53,314 bases of DNA, from NCBI GenBank assembly GCA_004335835.1, contig RWJK01001264.1:1-53314 (forward strand). Reading direction: 5' to 3'. This DNA comes from Scenedesmus sp. ARA3. Its lineage: Eukaryota; Chlorophyta; Chlorophyceae; Sphaeropleales; Scenedesmaceae. The notes beneath the pieces were generated by a model that was not told the DNA's origin, searched no databases, and saw only the letters and a program-made list of their open reading frames with translations. This document shows, one piece after another, positions 34,578 through 46,818 of this stretch. Position 1 is the stretch's first letter. Each line of letters opens with the position of its first letter. Position numbers and translations under genes: made by a program.

Positions 34578-35351
34578 GTCCAGGCCTGCTGTATGCTTCC
34601 AAAGCTGTTAATTTCCAAATTTGAAAATGTTTTCAAGTAATAAAACCAGTGTTATATCATAGGTCCATCCCAGAACTGCAGAGGATTGCAGTCGATTGAT
34701 TGGCAGGTGATGACGGACATATTGCGCCCGCCAAGGAAAGCGACCATAAGCAGCACCAAATCAACTGATGTATCGTTTTAAAGTGATAAGGCTGATGTTT
34801 TGAAGACCATACACTTGAGAAGCTGGGGTGGGGCCTACGATGGCCCGGCTGTCACAGCAAGGTGTATCCTTACACGTCGCCAACTTCCGATGACGAAAGG
34901 GTGATGGTGAACTGGTGTTATAATGGATTGAAATGTATCATGAGTATTATTGAACTTGCATGAGCTAGCAACACTGTCCAGCACTCCAATAGGTCCGAGT
35001 GACAGAACGCCGCGAAATGACCAAGGACAGCTGTTGCAAATTACAGAGAGATTTGAAGCAAATTATACCGCAGTTACCACCCGTGAAGTCACCGATGCTC
35101 GCGGCGTCATCACGATTTTGGCGCCAAATGCCGGCAGGCGCGTGCTGCGCAGCAAGTTGTGGTAAAATGCTGTTTGTAAACGCTTCACCAAATAATAAGC
35201 ATAATTGTGCAGTGTGCCGTCGCACCATCACCGAGAGGCACCATCAAGCCCCAGTCTGGCCTTGCCAGGTCAGCTGCTAAAACTGTCCATTTACAGCAGT
35301 GCTGTGCATGCCTGGGTCCTTCGCTGTGTAGCCAAATGGGGTTAGCAGGAC
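34578..35351. other. Oxidase promoter region / SCAMP 3' flank
   Basis: No gene seen. A/T-richer near 34600-34660 just upstream of the oxidase ATG. TTACA at 35291-35295 is TGTAA on the minus strand, 57 bases past the SCAMP stop. Confidence 0.5.
35291..35295 (-). terminator. Candidate TGTAA poly(A) signal of the SCAMP gene
   Basis: TGTAA on the coding strand 57 bases downstream of the stop. TGTAA is the established poly(A) motif of chlorophyte algae. Confidence 0.5.
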
Positions 35352-36053
35352 CTAAACCTTGTTCTGCATTGCCGCTACAAACGCCATGTTTGCCATCTGG
35401 CCCTGTGCCTGCTGCTGCTTGCCGCTTGACCGGAAGTTGAAGTACACCTGCACCAACAGCACAACACAGTTGGCAGTGATAGGCGCGCAATCAGTTCTAC
35501 GCAAGCACCCCACAGCTTATTCAAGTACCTGCACATCAACCGATTGCTCTAACCGCAGCTGACACGATGCGACCTAAACATATCAAACAGCATCATGCCT
35601 CAGCACTTCATGCAGTTGCAACAATTGAAAAAATACACTTTTTTTCGGGACTGAACCCGCCCCCAGGCACTAGCCCAGCGAGCCGCTAATCCGCTCATGG
35701 GGGATAGTAGTAATTGTACCCAGTCTTTCCTTCGTTGTTTGGGCGATCGAAACCACCTGCGCAAGTCCGTCAATTCCAGTTGCTTTTTATCCCCAGCCAC
35801 GGGCCATAGTCGCAAGCTTTTTAGGCCCAGCCACAATTGACTCACGCCTGGCACAACTCTACAAGCCTTATCTGAGCATGCCGCGCGCGCTGAGCGCAGC
35901 GTCTGGAGCAGATGAGAATTGGCAATCACTCATGCTGCTCTCTTCGACGGGCATGCCACTGGGTGACTCACCATCTTCAGGCACCACCAGCTAGCAGCTG
36001 CCTCCAGCGTCCACAGGCAGGCGCCAATGATGTACAGCACACCGCCAACCTGC

Positions 36054-36109
<56 letters not shown>

Positions 36110-38376
36110 GGTGCTTGCACTGACTGTCATGCCGGAAGACTTGGCTGGTTCAAGTTGATCCTGCAAGCCACACGCCACTCAGAGTCATAGGTTTGCATTG
36201 CTCACTTGCACACCAACAGTATGCAGTCGAGCACCCAACACAAGGCACTCGCTAGCGCCTGCCAGGTCTCCAGCATTGGTCAGAATGAGCTCAAGGCAGC
36301 CAGCACTAGCTAGTGCCGTAGACATCATGATACATGCGGCTGCAGCTGGTGGATGTTTCAGGGCAGTGCCGCATGCAGCTCACCTTGGACACGTCAAAGG
36401 CCCGCAGCGCAGCAACAAAGCCGGTGAAGCTCCAGCGCTCTCCTGCAAGCGGCGGCGCTGCAGCACGCACCAGATACAACAGCGTGGCATGGCGGCAGGC
36501 ACTACACGTGAGTATCATGCATGATTGTGAGTTGCCTGCAACTGATCAGGAGATGTTGCACACCACGGCGGTGTACCACACCCTCACACCCAACGTGAAT
36601 ATGTAACGCTCTGCACCGACATCTCATGCACGGCTGATTCCACCTTGCACTTCGCGCCTTGCATGCTTAGCTTGCTGACCCGTGTTCTGCTGCAAATGAG
36701 CAGGTGCATTGCCTGCGCACCTATTGCGGCCCAGGTGCAGAAGCCCACGTGGATGATGAACACAATGAAGAAGCCCAGCATGCCCACAGCGCCATCACTG
36801 CACAGCACACAGCACAGGACATCACAGCATGCACAGCAAATGCTTTGGGAAACATCGTGCCGCACACAGCACGCTTTGGAGAGTTGGTGTGTGATGCTGA
36901 TGCATGGTCACCTCCAATTGCCTTGAGCAAGCAGTGCTAACAACCGCAGCAGATGCATTGCAGCTTGAGTGCTAGTTCGTTTGAAGCAGGCCCGAGCCCT
37001 GGCTGCCCTATGCATCTTGCTGCAGTGCTGCTGCTGGAGCGCTGCTGCCGACCAATTGCATGATAAGTTCACTCAACGCCAAGCGGCAAGCTCAAGACAG
37101 GTGCACCGTGCAGTGTGACACTACAGCTGCCACACTGCATGCCATACACATCGGCAGCTGCCCAGCTCACTTCGCGACGGTGTTGTACAGCTTCATGTAC
37201 CACAGCAGCAGGCCCAGCGGCACGCCCGCAATCAGGTAGATGGCTGCCAGGAACCAGGAGGACATGCGGTCGGGCGCACCCAGCCCCACCATGGCACACG
37301 CGCCAGCAAAGTTGTACAGCAGGCACACCACCAGCCCCAGGTAGCACCTGCAGGAAGGTGGTATGCGGCGTGGGGCGAGCGGCAAGCAGCATGCAGGCAC
37401 ATTGTGGGTACAGGCTGCCTGCCCCAGGCACATTGGATGTGTTGAAGTCACGGCAGCGCCGGCATAACAAACTGAGTGAGAGGGCAGATTATTAGCAGTG
37501 CACGCCGCACATAGATGGTAGCGCAGCTATTGCCGGTAAAAGTGCTACAGCAGGTTAGTACTGCGGCTGCAGCCAGCGACAGGTGTACACCTGCAGCCTC
37601 TTATGCTGCTGCTGCTGCTGCTGCTGCTGTGCCATGGCAAGCTGCCCCTGCCAAGCTGCTCAGCATGCTGCTGCTGCAGCTGGCTGCAGGCATGCTCAAA
37701 CCAACTGCTCCACCAAGCTGCCCACCAGTATGCCATGCGCACTGCGCCCTGGCTGCTTGCAGGAATGTCTTTGGCGATGTCGTGGTGGATTATGGGGAAG
37801 CATAGCGGCCAGTTCTTGCGCGGGCCCAGGCCCCCACTCTTGCGAAGCTCTGCCTCACGCGCCTGCAGCTCCTTCTCCTTTGCTTTCAACGCAGCCTCTT
37901 TCTGAGACAGTGCTGCCTCTCGTGCTGCTATTCCTGCCGAGTCAGCTCCTGCTGCTGCTGGGTATGCTGGAGTGCCAGCAGGGATCTGCCATGGCAGGCT
38001 GGGCCTGTTTGATGCTGCCGCCGCTGCTGTTGTGTTGCTGGCTGCATGGTATGCGCCGAGGTCAATTTCAGACATGTTGGATGCAGAGCCAGCTGCGTTG
38101 ATGGGGACCTGTTCTGCTGTGTCCCAGCTGGGCTGCTTGCCGCTGCTGCTGTTGGGCTTGCCCCAGGCGCTGAAGCTGGTGCCCCAGCCACCTGTGTGCA
38201 GTGCAGGCAAGGCAAGCAGCAGCCATGCAAGAACATATATTTTCAAGCTTTTTATTGAACTGCGTAACTGAGCATGAGAGAGCAAGGACTGAAGGACGCT
38301 GCACATGCATGTGCGTTGTACAGGAGCAGTACTGTAGCATGTGCATCAAGTTGAGCTTGCAGTCACCTGACGACAT
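35352..38376 (-). CDS. SCAMP: Secretory carrier membrane protein (SCAMP)
   Basis: Four-span membrane protein of the secretory and endocytic pathway. Exons (minus): 38376-38367, 38191-37726, 37347-37171, 36797-36721, 36442-36384, 36049-35972, 35447-35352; all in phase, 320 aa. The order is as in plant and animal SCAMPs: a cytosolic N-terminus, a coiled coil about residues 90-120 (AREAALSQKEAALKAKEKEL), the signature NWPLCFPIIHHDIAKDIP, four membrane spans (LGLVVCLLYNFAGACAMVGL; WFLAAIYLIAGVPLGLLLWY; LGFFIVFIIHVGFCTW; GGVLYIIGACLWTLEAAASW) with WSFTGFVAALRAF between spans 3 and 4, and the short tail VYFNFRSSGKQQ. NPF repeats usual at the N-terminus are missing; the start is MSSGGWGTSFSAWGKP. 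The first coding exon is only ten bases (ATGTCGTCAG), fixed by phase. Intron 36050-36383 (minus) ends in a long CTG tract. Confidence 0.93.
36055..36108 (-). repeat. CAG/CTG microsatellite, about 18 units
   Basis: Pure CAG on the plus strand, CTG on the SCAMP coding strand. It stands five bases from the 3' splice site of exon 36049-35972. Confidence 0.95.
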
Positions 38377-39497
38377 TCTTGCGATGTAGAATTATCTACC
38401 GCCTTTTGATACTACACAGTTTTTGATGTCTCAAGCTGCTTCAGCAGATGCCGTGAGCACAGGTGGAGAGAGTTGCGGGTTCTCTGTTCGACCAGGCTGT
38501 CAGGGCCATGAGGGCTAGCTTAAGCCTCAATAACAACACTATAATGGTATCCAGAAAAAGTAGAAGATGCCTCGAGGACTTTGAAACGATGTTGTTAGCG
38601 CCACAACCCTAGTTCATTCAATCAGGCACGAGGACAGCTAGAGCGCTGGTTAGCTGCACAAAAGACCGTGTTCTACTGTCAGGAATTGAGGAAGTGCGTA
38701 ATGCAGAGTTTCCTACCTTACCCAAGGCTACGAGCCATCCAGCACAGGCATTGCTCTGGCAGGTGATCACATCACAAGGCTGCCAGCCAGCGGCTGATCA
38801 GCATCATGACATTGTGTCAATTGAACATCAATGACTGACATGACCCAATAACCACGTGCAGCTGCACAGAAAAAACTAAATCAAACAACACCCAGCTGCC
38901 TGCTGACTACACATGCATATCTCACAAAGCTCTTGTGCTCCACCAGCGGCAGCCAGCATGACCTGATCAATTCGCTTCTGTTGCGTGTCCACACCAAACA
39001 TACCACCTTGAAGGAGAAACATGGAGCTGACTCTCTATACCTGAAAAATCAATACAGACAAGCTAGCCTGGGCTCATATCAGAGCTGCAGTCTGCATGGC
39101 GGAGTACTGATACAAGATGTCAGGTGCATGCTCACGGCAGCCAAGGCAACAGTCACCTTGCACCTTCCATGCGCGATAAGCAAGCAAGTGGTCACTGCAA
39201 TTGGTCACTGCAAGCACCACCAAGTGAATTATTCTCATGGCAATCACACTAAGAAAAGTACACACATGTACACCCAGAGTAGCACACTCTGGCAGGGTTG
39301 CCAGCAGCCATGTCTCAGGCTGGGCCCAGCACTGCAACCACTGCTGCTGTTGCGCGGACATGGCGCCACATCTCAGTGGCAGGCCGCCCCAAAACACACA
39401 TAATTAGTCTACACGCTCATCAACCGCACAGCGTCAGCACCACTGGCAGCCGTTGGGCGTTACAAGCACTTGCACCTAGCCAGCACCTGCCTGGCCA
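38377..39497. other. SCAMP upstream region / armadillo gene 3' flank
   Basis: No gene seen. 38377-38900 is relatively A/T-rich and is the likely SCAMP promoter. 38900-39497 has no recognisable coding content. Confidence 0.45.
39460..39464 (-). terminator. Candidate TGTAA poly(A) signal of the armadillo gene
   Basis: TGTAA on the coding strand about 34 bases past the stop at 39498. Confidence 0.5.
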
Positions 39498-42400
39498 TCA
39501 AACCAGGTGTAGCTTGAGCCCTGCTGCTGCCAGCTGCTCCTGCACATCAGCCCTGCAGCTGCCAACAGCCCTCACAAGCCTGCGCAGCAGCCGCACCGCA
39601 TTGCGCTGGCCCCGAGGGGTCAGCCACTTGGGCTGCGCTGCTGCTGCCACAAGCCTGCTGCAGCCGCTGCAGTCGGCAAGCTCCTGCAGCGCCCGCCGGC
39701 TGCTGCAGAGGCTGCACAGTGCAGAGGCAGCTGCGGTGGGAGTTGCGCCAGGCAGTTCCAGAGCAGCGGCCAGCGGCGCAATGCAGCCAGCGTCCTGCAA
39801 GATGGAGAGATACATAAACGATAGGGCCAGAGCGGGTGGTGACTGCCTGTTTAAAGAGTTCAAGTAGTTGGGCTGTGCAGGTATCAGTCCATTGCCCCTG
39901 TCGGTGCTGTACCGAACAGCTGCTGGCATGCACAGCCCAAGGCCCTGCCAAGCTTGTTGCATTGCTTCAATATACAAACACATTGAGCCAGATCCATCTT
40001 CATTGTGAGGTGCACTCACCAGCAACAGCCTGCAGCCCAGCTTGGACTTGGACAGGTTTTGCAGTGCCCTTGAAGCAGCCAGCACACAGCTGGCTGACGC
40101 AGCAACACCTCCTTGCTCTGCAGCAGCCCCTGCAGCCTTGCCACCTGTCAGTTGCGAAAGCTGCGACTTGAGCAAGGCTGCTAGCACAGTGGCGGCACCT
40201 TCGCTCAGCAGTTCTGCTCGTGCTGCTTCTGTTGCTGCCAGGTTTGCCAGTGACCGCGCTGCATACTCCTTTGCCAGGAGCGAGCCTGAGAGAGCAGCAT
40301 GCACCAGCACGCTGGCAGCGCCTGCAGCACAAATGCAGCAGCGAGTGAGGGGCAGCGCTAGCGCTCTTTGACCCAATACCACCAAGTGGTGCTGGATGCA
40401 TGCGCTCTAAACACACAACTGAAGGTAGCAGCGTACAACACAGCAGTACAGCTGTGATGATGCGAGTTGCATGGCAGGCAGCGGTGGGTCCTAACACCAA
40501 GAAACATTGCAGCAGTGGTCCCAACTTACCAGCTGCTGTGATAGCCTGCCTGTGTGTGGCATCCATGCTCAGCACCAGCAGGGTGCCCAGGGCAGCAGAG
40601 CGGGCAGCAGCAGCAGGCAGGCTGCGTGCTGCATCCACCACTACTGCCGCTCCCCCAGCCTGCACCAGAGCATCCCCCGAGCGTGTGCTGCTGGCAGCTA
40701 GGTTCCTGCAAGCACACATACAGACACAACCGCATTGATTGATACTAGTGTGGCGCTTCCGGGATATAGACTGGCAGCAGTGCCAGCTGGCAGCAGCTGA
40801 TCAACAAGTTAGGCACTGTAGGGGCTGCAACAATGCGTGCTGCTCGAACAGCACTTGCGGCTGCAAGCCCCTGGCTCACCAAGCCAGATACATGCATATC
40901 AAAATAGAGTATCACATGCTGCACCTTACCTTAGGCCCTCCAATGCTGCTGTGCGCACCCCCACGTCCTCCTGCGGCCGTGCTGCCAGCTGCAGCAGCAC
41001 CGCCACGCAGCCTGCAGCCAGCAGCTGCTCCTCAAGCTCCTCATTCACAGCCAGGTTGCGCAGCGCGCCCGCAGCAGCAGCCTGCAGGACACCCTCAGCA
41101 GCAGCATAGAAAGGATCACACACAGCCAGAACATGCTGGGCGGCTCAGGACAGCTGCATGATTGTGCAGAAATGAGCACACCTGACTTCATAGTCCAACA
41201 CCAAAAAGACAGCAATCGGAGAAGTGCATTTGAATAGCGCCGCACTCCCTGGGCCTGCTCACCTGTGCTGCTGTGGAGCCATCCTTCAGCACCTGCAGCA
41301 GCCCGTCAATGGCTCCCTCTCCTGCCAGTGCTGCCTCGCAGTCGCTGTCCAGAGAGAGGTTCTCAATGGCAGCTGCTGCTGCCTCCTGGGCGGCAGGCCC
41401 GCCATACTGCAGCAGCAGCAGCAGCAGCAGTGGCAGTCTGCAATTCAACACAAGTCTGTAGCAGTTGCATGGTGGTGCAGTTATTGCTGTACTGTATGAG
41501 GCGCCTTGTATAATTGGTGCATACATGGTCAGCTGCGCGTTACACCAGTTGCTGTGCTCATTGCAGCGAAGATACACGCGCTTCAAACAAGCATCCACGA
41601 CAGCACTGACAGCCTGCTGAAAGTTGCCTTTGCCATCAGCGCTGTGGGTAGCACCGCACCAGCAACCACGCAACACCACACCTTCAGCACCACCACAAGC
41701 GCCTGTATGCCGTTGCAGGCCACAATGGCACTCCTGATATTGCGCTCCTCACTGGCAAGGTTCATCAGCGCAGCTGCAGCAGCCTGGGCAGAAGGTGTCA
41801 AAACAGCAGTGGTAGGAGCAGCGACCCACAGCAGGCAGCATATGCAAGCATGGTGAGCAGCACAGCTCTGACAGTCTGTGTAGCTGCTTGTGGAGTGGAC
41901 TTGAACGTATACCAGATACAGGAAGTGCTTAAACTTACACTGCTGTACACACACAGCCATGTTCAGCATATGCATTGAGCACCAGCTGCAGGCTTTCTGC
42001 AGTTTGGTGTTACATAGCACACTAAGCATAGAATGTCAGGAACATCATTGCCAGCTGTAGATCAGGTTTCAGCTCACCTCTTGCCCCAGTGCATCACAGC
42101 CAGACAGCATCTCAACAAGGCACGGCACCGCCCCAGCCTCCAGCATCGCAAAGCGGAAGCTCGCCTCATGCGCACAATTGTTCAGCGCAAACGCAGCAGC
42201 GCGCGCAGCAGCCACATCCTGCCCTGCCAGCAACCCCAGCAGCGCAGGCAGCAGCTGCTCCTGCTGCTGCAGCAGCGGCCGCAGCCCTTCAGACCTGCTG
42301 ATGTACCACACCAAGTGTGCTGCAAGCTGCGCAGTGTGCACCTCTGGGGACAGCAGCAGCTGCGTGAGGCGCTGCAGCAGCAGCGGGCTGCTGCAGAGCT

Positions 42401-44541
42401 GCTGGCGCACATCTTCATCACACTCGGCGTGAAGTGCCAGGCAGCTGAGCGCATCACACAGCTGCTGCTGCTGCTGCTGCTCGGGCTGTCCTGATGAAGC
42501 ATTTCCATCTGCCTGCTGCTGCTGCTGACCTGTCACTAGCTCCATCATCTGCTGTATCTCCTCAGGCGAGCACTCCTCTTCAAGCCCTGCCTGCAGCGGC
42601 CAGCTGCTGCACCCAACACTTGCCCCAGCAGCAGCAGCAGCAGCAGCTGAAGCGGCGGCGCTGTCCCTGCCAACCAAGCTACAGCTCGGCAGGTTCAGGC
42701 CAGGCACGGCTGCAGGCGCGCTGTGCTGCTGCAGCTGCTGCGGTGCTCTGCTGGGGCCCTTGCCTGCTGGCCGCAGGTCACACATGAGCGCTGGGCCTGA
42801 CACAGTGGTTGATGCAAATGAGATGGACGTGGCAAAGCTCTGCACGCTGCCGCAGTCATCCCTGCAACAGCAGCAACAACAACAGCAATACTTGATGTAC
42901 TGAGAGCGGCGTACACCACAAGGTGCGGAACTGGCAGCGCGCATCCTGAGCGGGCCATGCCAAGAGGAAGCAAGCAGGCAAGCATTTCTTCAGTGGTGCA
43001 GTGCAGCTGCGGCCATTCCTGCAAGACGCATGACAGTGACGTACTTGCGTGCCAGCAGCATGTAGTGCTGAGCTGTGTTTCTTTTGTCTCTTTCCCTTCC
43101 CTAACTGCAGGGCTACACACCTGTCGTATTTGAGGCCTCTTGCAGCTGCTTGATCCCTGCCCAACACGCTGCCTGGCAGCTGCTGCTGGTCCTCCTGCTG
43201 CTGCTGGGCTGCTGTGGGGGTCGACAGGCCAGCCAAGTCAGCAAGCATCCTGCAAACTGCTTCAGCTGATGGCATTGTATGCTGTTGTGCTGCAGCAAGC
43301 TTGCTGTCTGCCGCAGTGCCAGACACATCGCATGCTGTTGTTGTTGCTGCTGCTGCTGCTGCTGCAGCTGCGAGGTCAGCGGGCTGCTGGTCCTTTCTCT
43401 GGCGTGTTGGATTGTCTGGCAACTCGTGGTCTCTGTTTCCTGCAAGCAGGAAATGAAATGGCAAGGACTCAGCGTGACATTTGCCGGATGCGCAAGATTG
43501 GTACGAACACTTGCTGACAGCAACTGCCACACCATGTGCAGAAAAGGAAAAACGTGCGTCACACCATGACACACATGTTGCTCTGCGTTCCAGACAGGCA
43601 GCAGCAGCAGCACTACCACCACCGCTAGCCCACCTGTATCTTGCAGCTGCTGCTTCATGGCTGCCTCCCGCACAGCAGCAACCAGCCTCAGGGCAGGGCC
43701 CACATCTGCAGCATGTCGTGTGACGTCATAGGAACACACAACAGCAGCAGCAGCAGCAGCAGCAGCGTGCTTGATCGGTAGGCATGCGCTCGCCATGAGT
43801 CATGTATATGACGATGCGACATGACCAGACAAATGTGCTAACACGCATGCAAGCTCAAGACCCTAGAATACTGGGTGCCGCTTGTAACAAACCAAATAGC
43901 TGCTGCAGGACCAGCTCTACCAGCAGCGTCGTTGCTGCACAGCCCTGCAGCAGAGTAGCAGCGTAGCAACAGGGCTGTATGCAGCAACAATCCCTCTGTC
44001 CCCGCACCTTCATGCAGCTGCTCCAGCTTGTCTTGCAGCTCAACAACCCTCCCACCCAGTGCCTGGAGTATCTGCTCATGCTGGGACAGCAGCTCATGCA
44101 GCGCCGTGTCATCCCTGCCGCTGCAGCTGGCGCTGCCAGTGGTTGCACCAGTGCGGCCAGTCCTGCGAAGAGGCAGCCAAGGCAAAACATGTGCCCTTTT
44201 TGCTGACAAAGTGATGTTAAAATAAGGTCGGCTGCAACAGGGCAACATATAGTGGTATTTATAGTGGTATTTATGAGTTAACAGCATACAGCCTTGCGTA
44301 CCTGGGTGTCCATGACTGCTGCTGATGGTGCGTGTTGGCGACGTTGCTGTGCCATGCACTTGTCGCGTTGCCCAGCTGCAGGAGCAGAAGGGAAGCAGTT
44401 GATACAGACTATTAACATAAATCAAACTATTTTCAGTAAGCTTGGAAGCGTGCAGCTCACCAGTGACAGTGACAGCAAGCCATTCGGTTGCTGTTGTTGC
44501 TGCTGCTTTTTGCCTTTGTTGCTGGTGCTGGCACGCCACAT
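39498..44541 (-). CDS. Armadillo-repeat protein with N-terminal coiled coil
   Basis: Scaffold-type protein; partner unknown. Twelve exons (minus): 44541-44461, 44375-44302, 44162-44008, 43705-43634, 43439-43121, 42861-42078, 41783-41682, 41406-41263, 41081-40930, 40705-40530, 40321-40020, 39794-39498; all phases match, 885 aa. The ATG at 44541 follows an in-frame TAA two codons upstream. A leucine-spaced helix (HELLSQHEQILQALGGRVVE) near residue 75 looks like a coiled coil. Residues about 100-330 are low complexity (Gln, Ala, Ser). From about residue 340 to the end there are consecutive armadillo repeats: AAAFALNNCAHEASFRFAML, AAALMNLASEERNIRSAIV, AAIENLSLDSDCEAALAGEG, GALRNLAVNEELEEQLLAAG, NLAASSTRSGDALVQAGG and RSLANLAATEAARAELLSEG. 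A further phase-ambiguous open stretch around 43860-43950 was not included. Function cannot be inferred beyond protein binding. Confidence 0.9.
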
Positions 44542-44927
44542 CGTTTATGCAGAAACACTACTGTAACTACAATTTGGTCTGGTGCCACGACAATCTGCTG
44601 GCCTGCTGAGACGGGCTTCCCGTGCAGAAGTCCGAATTCAAGCACTCGACGGTTGCGATCAACAACAAACGACGCCGAAGTTTCTTGCGTGCTAAATTTC
44701 AGAGTTCGTGGCATGAATCGGAAAAACTCGTGCGCGACATTCAAGTTTAAACGAAGTGGGTTTTGGTGGTTAGGGTTTCTGTTCATTGCCTTTGGTCCCA
44801 ATAGGTTGTGGGCCACAACTTGTGGCTAGGTGCAAAAGGTGTTGAAGAGCAAGACGCTGCCGAAACACAGCGACTCATGTCAATTTTTGCAACGTGCTGG
44901 TCTTGAGAAGTGTCGCATCACTCCTGA

Positions 44928-44959
<32 letters not shown>

Positions 44960-44990
44960 GCAGCACCTAGACATTCTGTACTGGCAGTAC
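44542..44990. other. Divergent promoter region with 5'-UTR CAG repeat
   Basis: About 450 bp separate the start codons of the armadillo gene (minus) and the ligase-family gene (plus). 44640-44830 is A/T-richer. Interrupted CAG repeats at 44928-44963 probably lie in the 5' untranslated region of the plus gene, since an in-frame TGA (44925-44927) precedes them and the first ATG follows at 44991. Confidence 0.5.
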
Positions 44991-45710
44991 ATGGCGCAGA
45001 AGGTGTACTGGATCGGCAGGCATTTTGCTCACCCTGAAATGGGGAGCCCTGTGTCAAAGATACACACAGAGGGTCTGCAGTTACTGCGGTCCATGGGCTG
45101 GGCGCAGGTGATGCTGCCCACTGTGGCGCGCTGCGCATCACGACAGTGACAGCTGCGGCATTCAACAGTAGCCCTTGGAAGCCCTTCATAGGGGTTTGAG
45201 AAGGGAATTGCTGTGTTTGTGACCAGCAGAAGCATCGCCTGGCAGTGCCGTCAGCACTTGCGTTCTCAGCATTGATGTTTTGTTCTGTAGGTGGCAAATG
45301 ACACGGATTGTGTGCCCATATTTGCCTTCACAACAAGGAAAGGTGTGTACAGGTCATCAACCTCTGTGGCCAGTTTGTGTCATGTGTTACCGCTATTCAA
45401 GGAGATCCGTGCAGCCATATGCAGACCTTGCAGTTCAATGGCGACCAGGCGCGCTGGTAGCAACGCGAGCGTCCAATCCACACTACCTGGTGCTGTTACT
45501 GTTGTCTCTGCCGCTGCTGCCGCTTTGGTGTCCAGGTGCCAACTACCCAGCTGACAGTCCCGGGCCGCTGGTGAGGCAGCTGCCGCATGCACACACCGCT
45601 TGCTTGGATGACAAGCGCAGCATGGCGCAGCACTTGACAGCAGCAGGCCTGCAGCACTTGATGCCACCTTGCTGGGATAGTATTGAGGAGTTCCTCGCTG
45701 CACAGCAGAT

Positions 45711-45747
<37 letters not shown>

Positions 45748-46241
45748 CAGCAGCAGCAGCAGCAGCAGAAGCAGGGTCCAGAACAGTTGCAGCACCTACA
45801 ACAGGTGGACGAGCAGCAGCAACCACAGCAGCAGCAGCAGCAGCAGCAGCAACAGGAAATGCTACCTCAACGTCTGCTGCAGCTACGCCTGCGCGGCCAG
45901 CAGCAGCCAGTACACTGCGCAGTGACTGTGACCCCTGTTGAGGCAGCAGCATCTGGCGGCATGCAAGGCCAGGATGCTTCAACAGCCAGCAGCAACAGCA
46001 GCAGCAGCAGCAGCAGCAGTGCTGTTCCGCTGCCTGGTGGCAGTGTGTTTGTGAAGCACAGGCGAGGCGTGAAGGGCCAAGCGGTGTATGTTGCCAGGAC
46101 TGTGCAGCAGCTGCTGCAGCTTCAGCAGCGCCTGAAGGGCAGCAGCAGGGACTTTGTGGTGCAGCAGGAGGTGCCTCCAATGCTGCTGCAGGGCTGCAAG
46201 TTTGTGCTGAGGGGGCATGTGCTGGTGGTGCCGCAGCTCGC

Positions 46242-46294
<53 letters not shown>

Positions 46295-46818
46295 TATGCG
46301 GTGATCCAGCAACAGTAGAAGCAGCAGCAGCAGCAGCAGCAGCAGGAGCTGTACGTGTGTTTGTTCATGAAGATGTCATTGTACTGCAGCATGCCAAGCA
46401 GTACGATCCAGCATGTGATGACTCAGCAGTACACATCAGCAGCAGGGGCAGGCAGCACCCGCCGCCTGTACTGCTAGCACACAGCCAGCTGCCAAGTCAC
46501 CTACAGCACAGCATCTGGCAGCAGCTACAGAGGTTGGCTGTGCAGTGCATACATGCTGTTTCTCATCTGCTATTGCCGCCTGCAGTGCACCCGGGCGTTG
46601 AACTGTACCACCTTTTTGGGTTTGACTGCATGGTGGATGCCGAGGGCTGTGTTGTGCTGCTTGAAGTGAACAGCTACCCTGCTATTGCAAGGGGGACTAT
46701 GAGTGGGGTTGATGCTGCAGTGTTCACGAGGCTGGTTGGTGATCTTGTGCGTTTGATGGTGCTGCCTGTTGCTGATGGGGTGCCGCCTGAGCCTGGTGGC
46801 TTTGTGGAGGTGGCCTGA
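44991..46818 (+). CDS. Tubulin-tyrosine-ligase (TTL) family ATP-grasp protein
   Basis: Predicted ATP-dependent amino-acid ligase. TTL-family members add Tyr, Glu or Gly to tubulin or other proteins; the substrate here is unknown. Exons 44991-45107, 45291-45342 and 45536-46818, in phase, 483 aa. ATP-grasp hallmarks in order: DDKRSMAQHLTAAGL (entry motif), SVFVKHRRGVKGQAVYVA (Lys and Gly-rich loop), DFVVQQEVPPMLLQGCKFVL with RGHVLVV (nucleotide-binding strand and Arg), VRVFVHEDVIVLQHAKQYD, and YHLFGFDCMVDAEGCVVLLE with VNSYPAI (metal-binding ExN). Large Gln runs interrupt the domain at 45706-45860 and 46236-46290, plus Ser and Ala runs at 45985-46020 and 46318-46345, so the folded core is much shorter than the protein. 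The start is the first ATG after an in-frame stop. A longer N-terminus through another exon cannot be excluded. Confidence 0.82.
46237..46291 (+). repeat. Exonic CAG repeat (poly-Gln)
   Basis: About 18 CAG codons in the TTL-family gene, between the conserved RGHVLVV strand and the VRVFVHEDV strand. Confidence 0.95.

Noticed and set aside
35640..35705. tRNA-like sequence (GGGTTCAGTCCCG on the minus strand) followed by an A run in the last SCAMP intron
   Set aside because: The B-box-like part deviates at a key position, no D-arm or acceptor stem can be formed; not supported as a tRNA or SINE from sequence alone.
44457..44816. 119-codon minus-strand frame upstream of and overlapping the armadillo start
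   Set aside because: Begins at a non-ATG codon, its frame breaks the phase of the following armadillo exons, and the ATG at 44541 behind a stop explains the gene.
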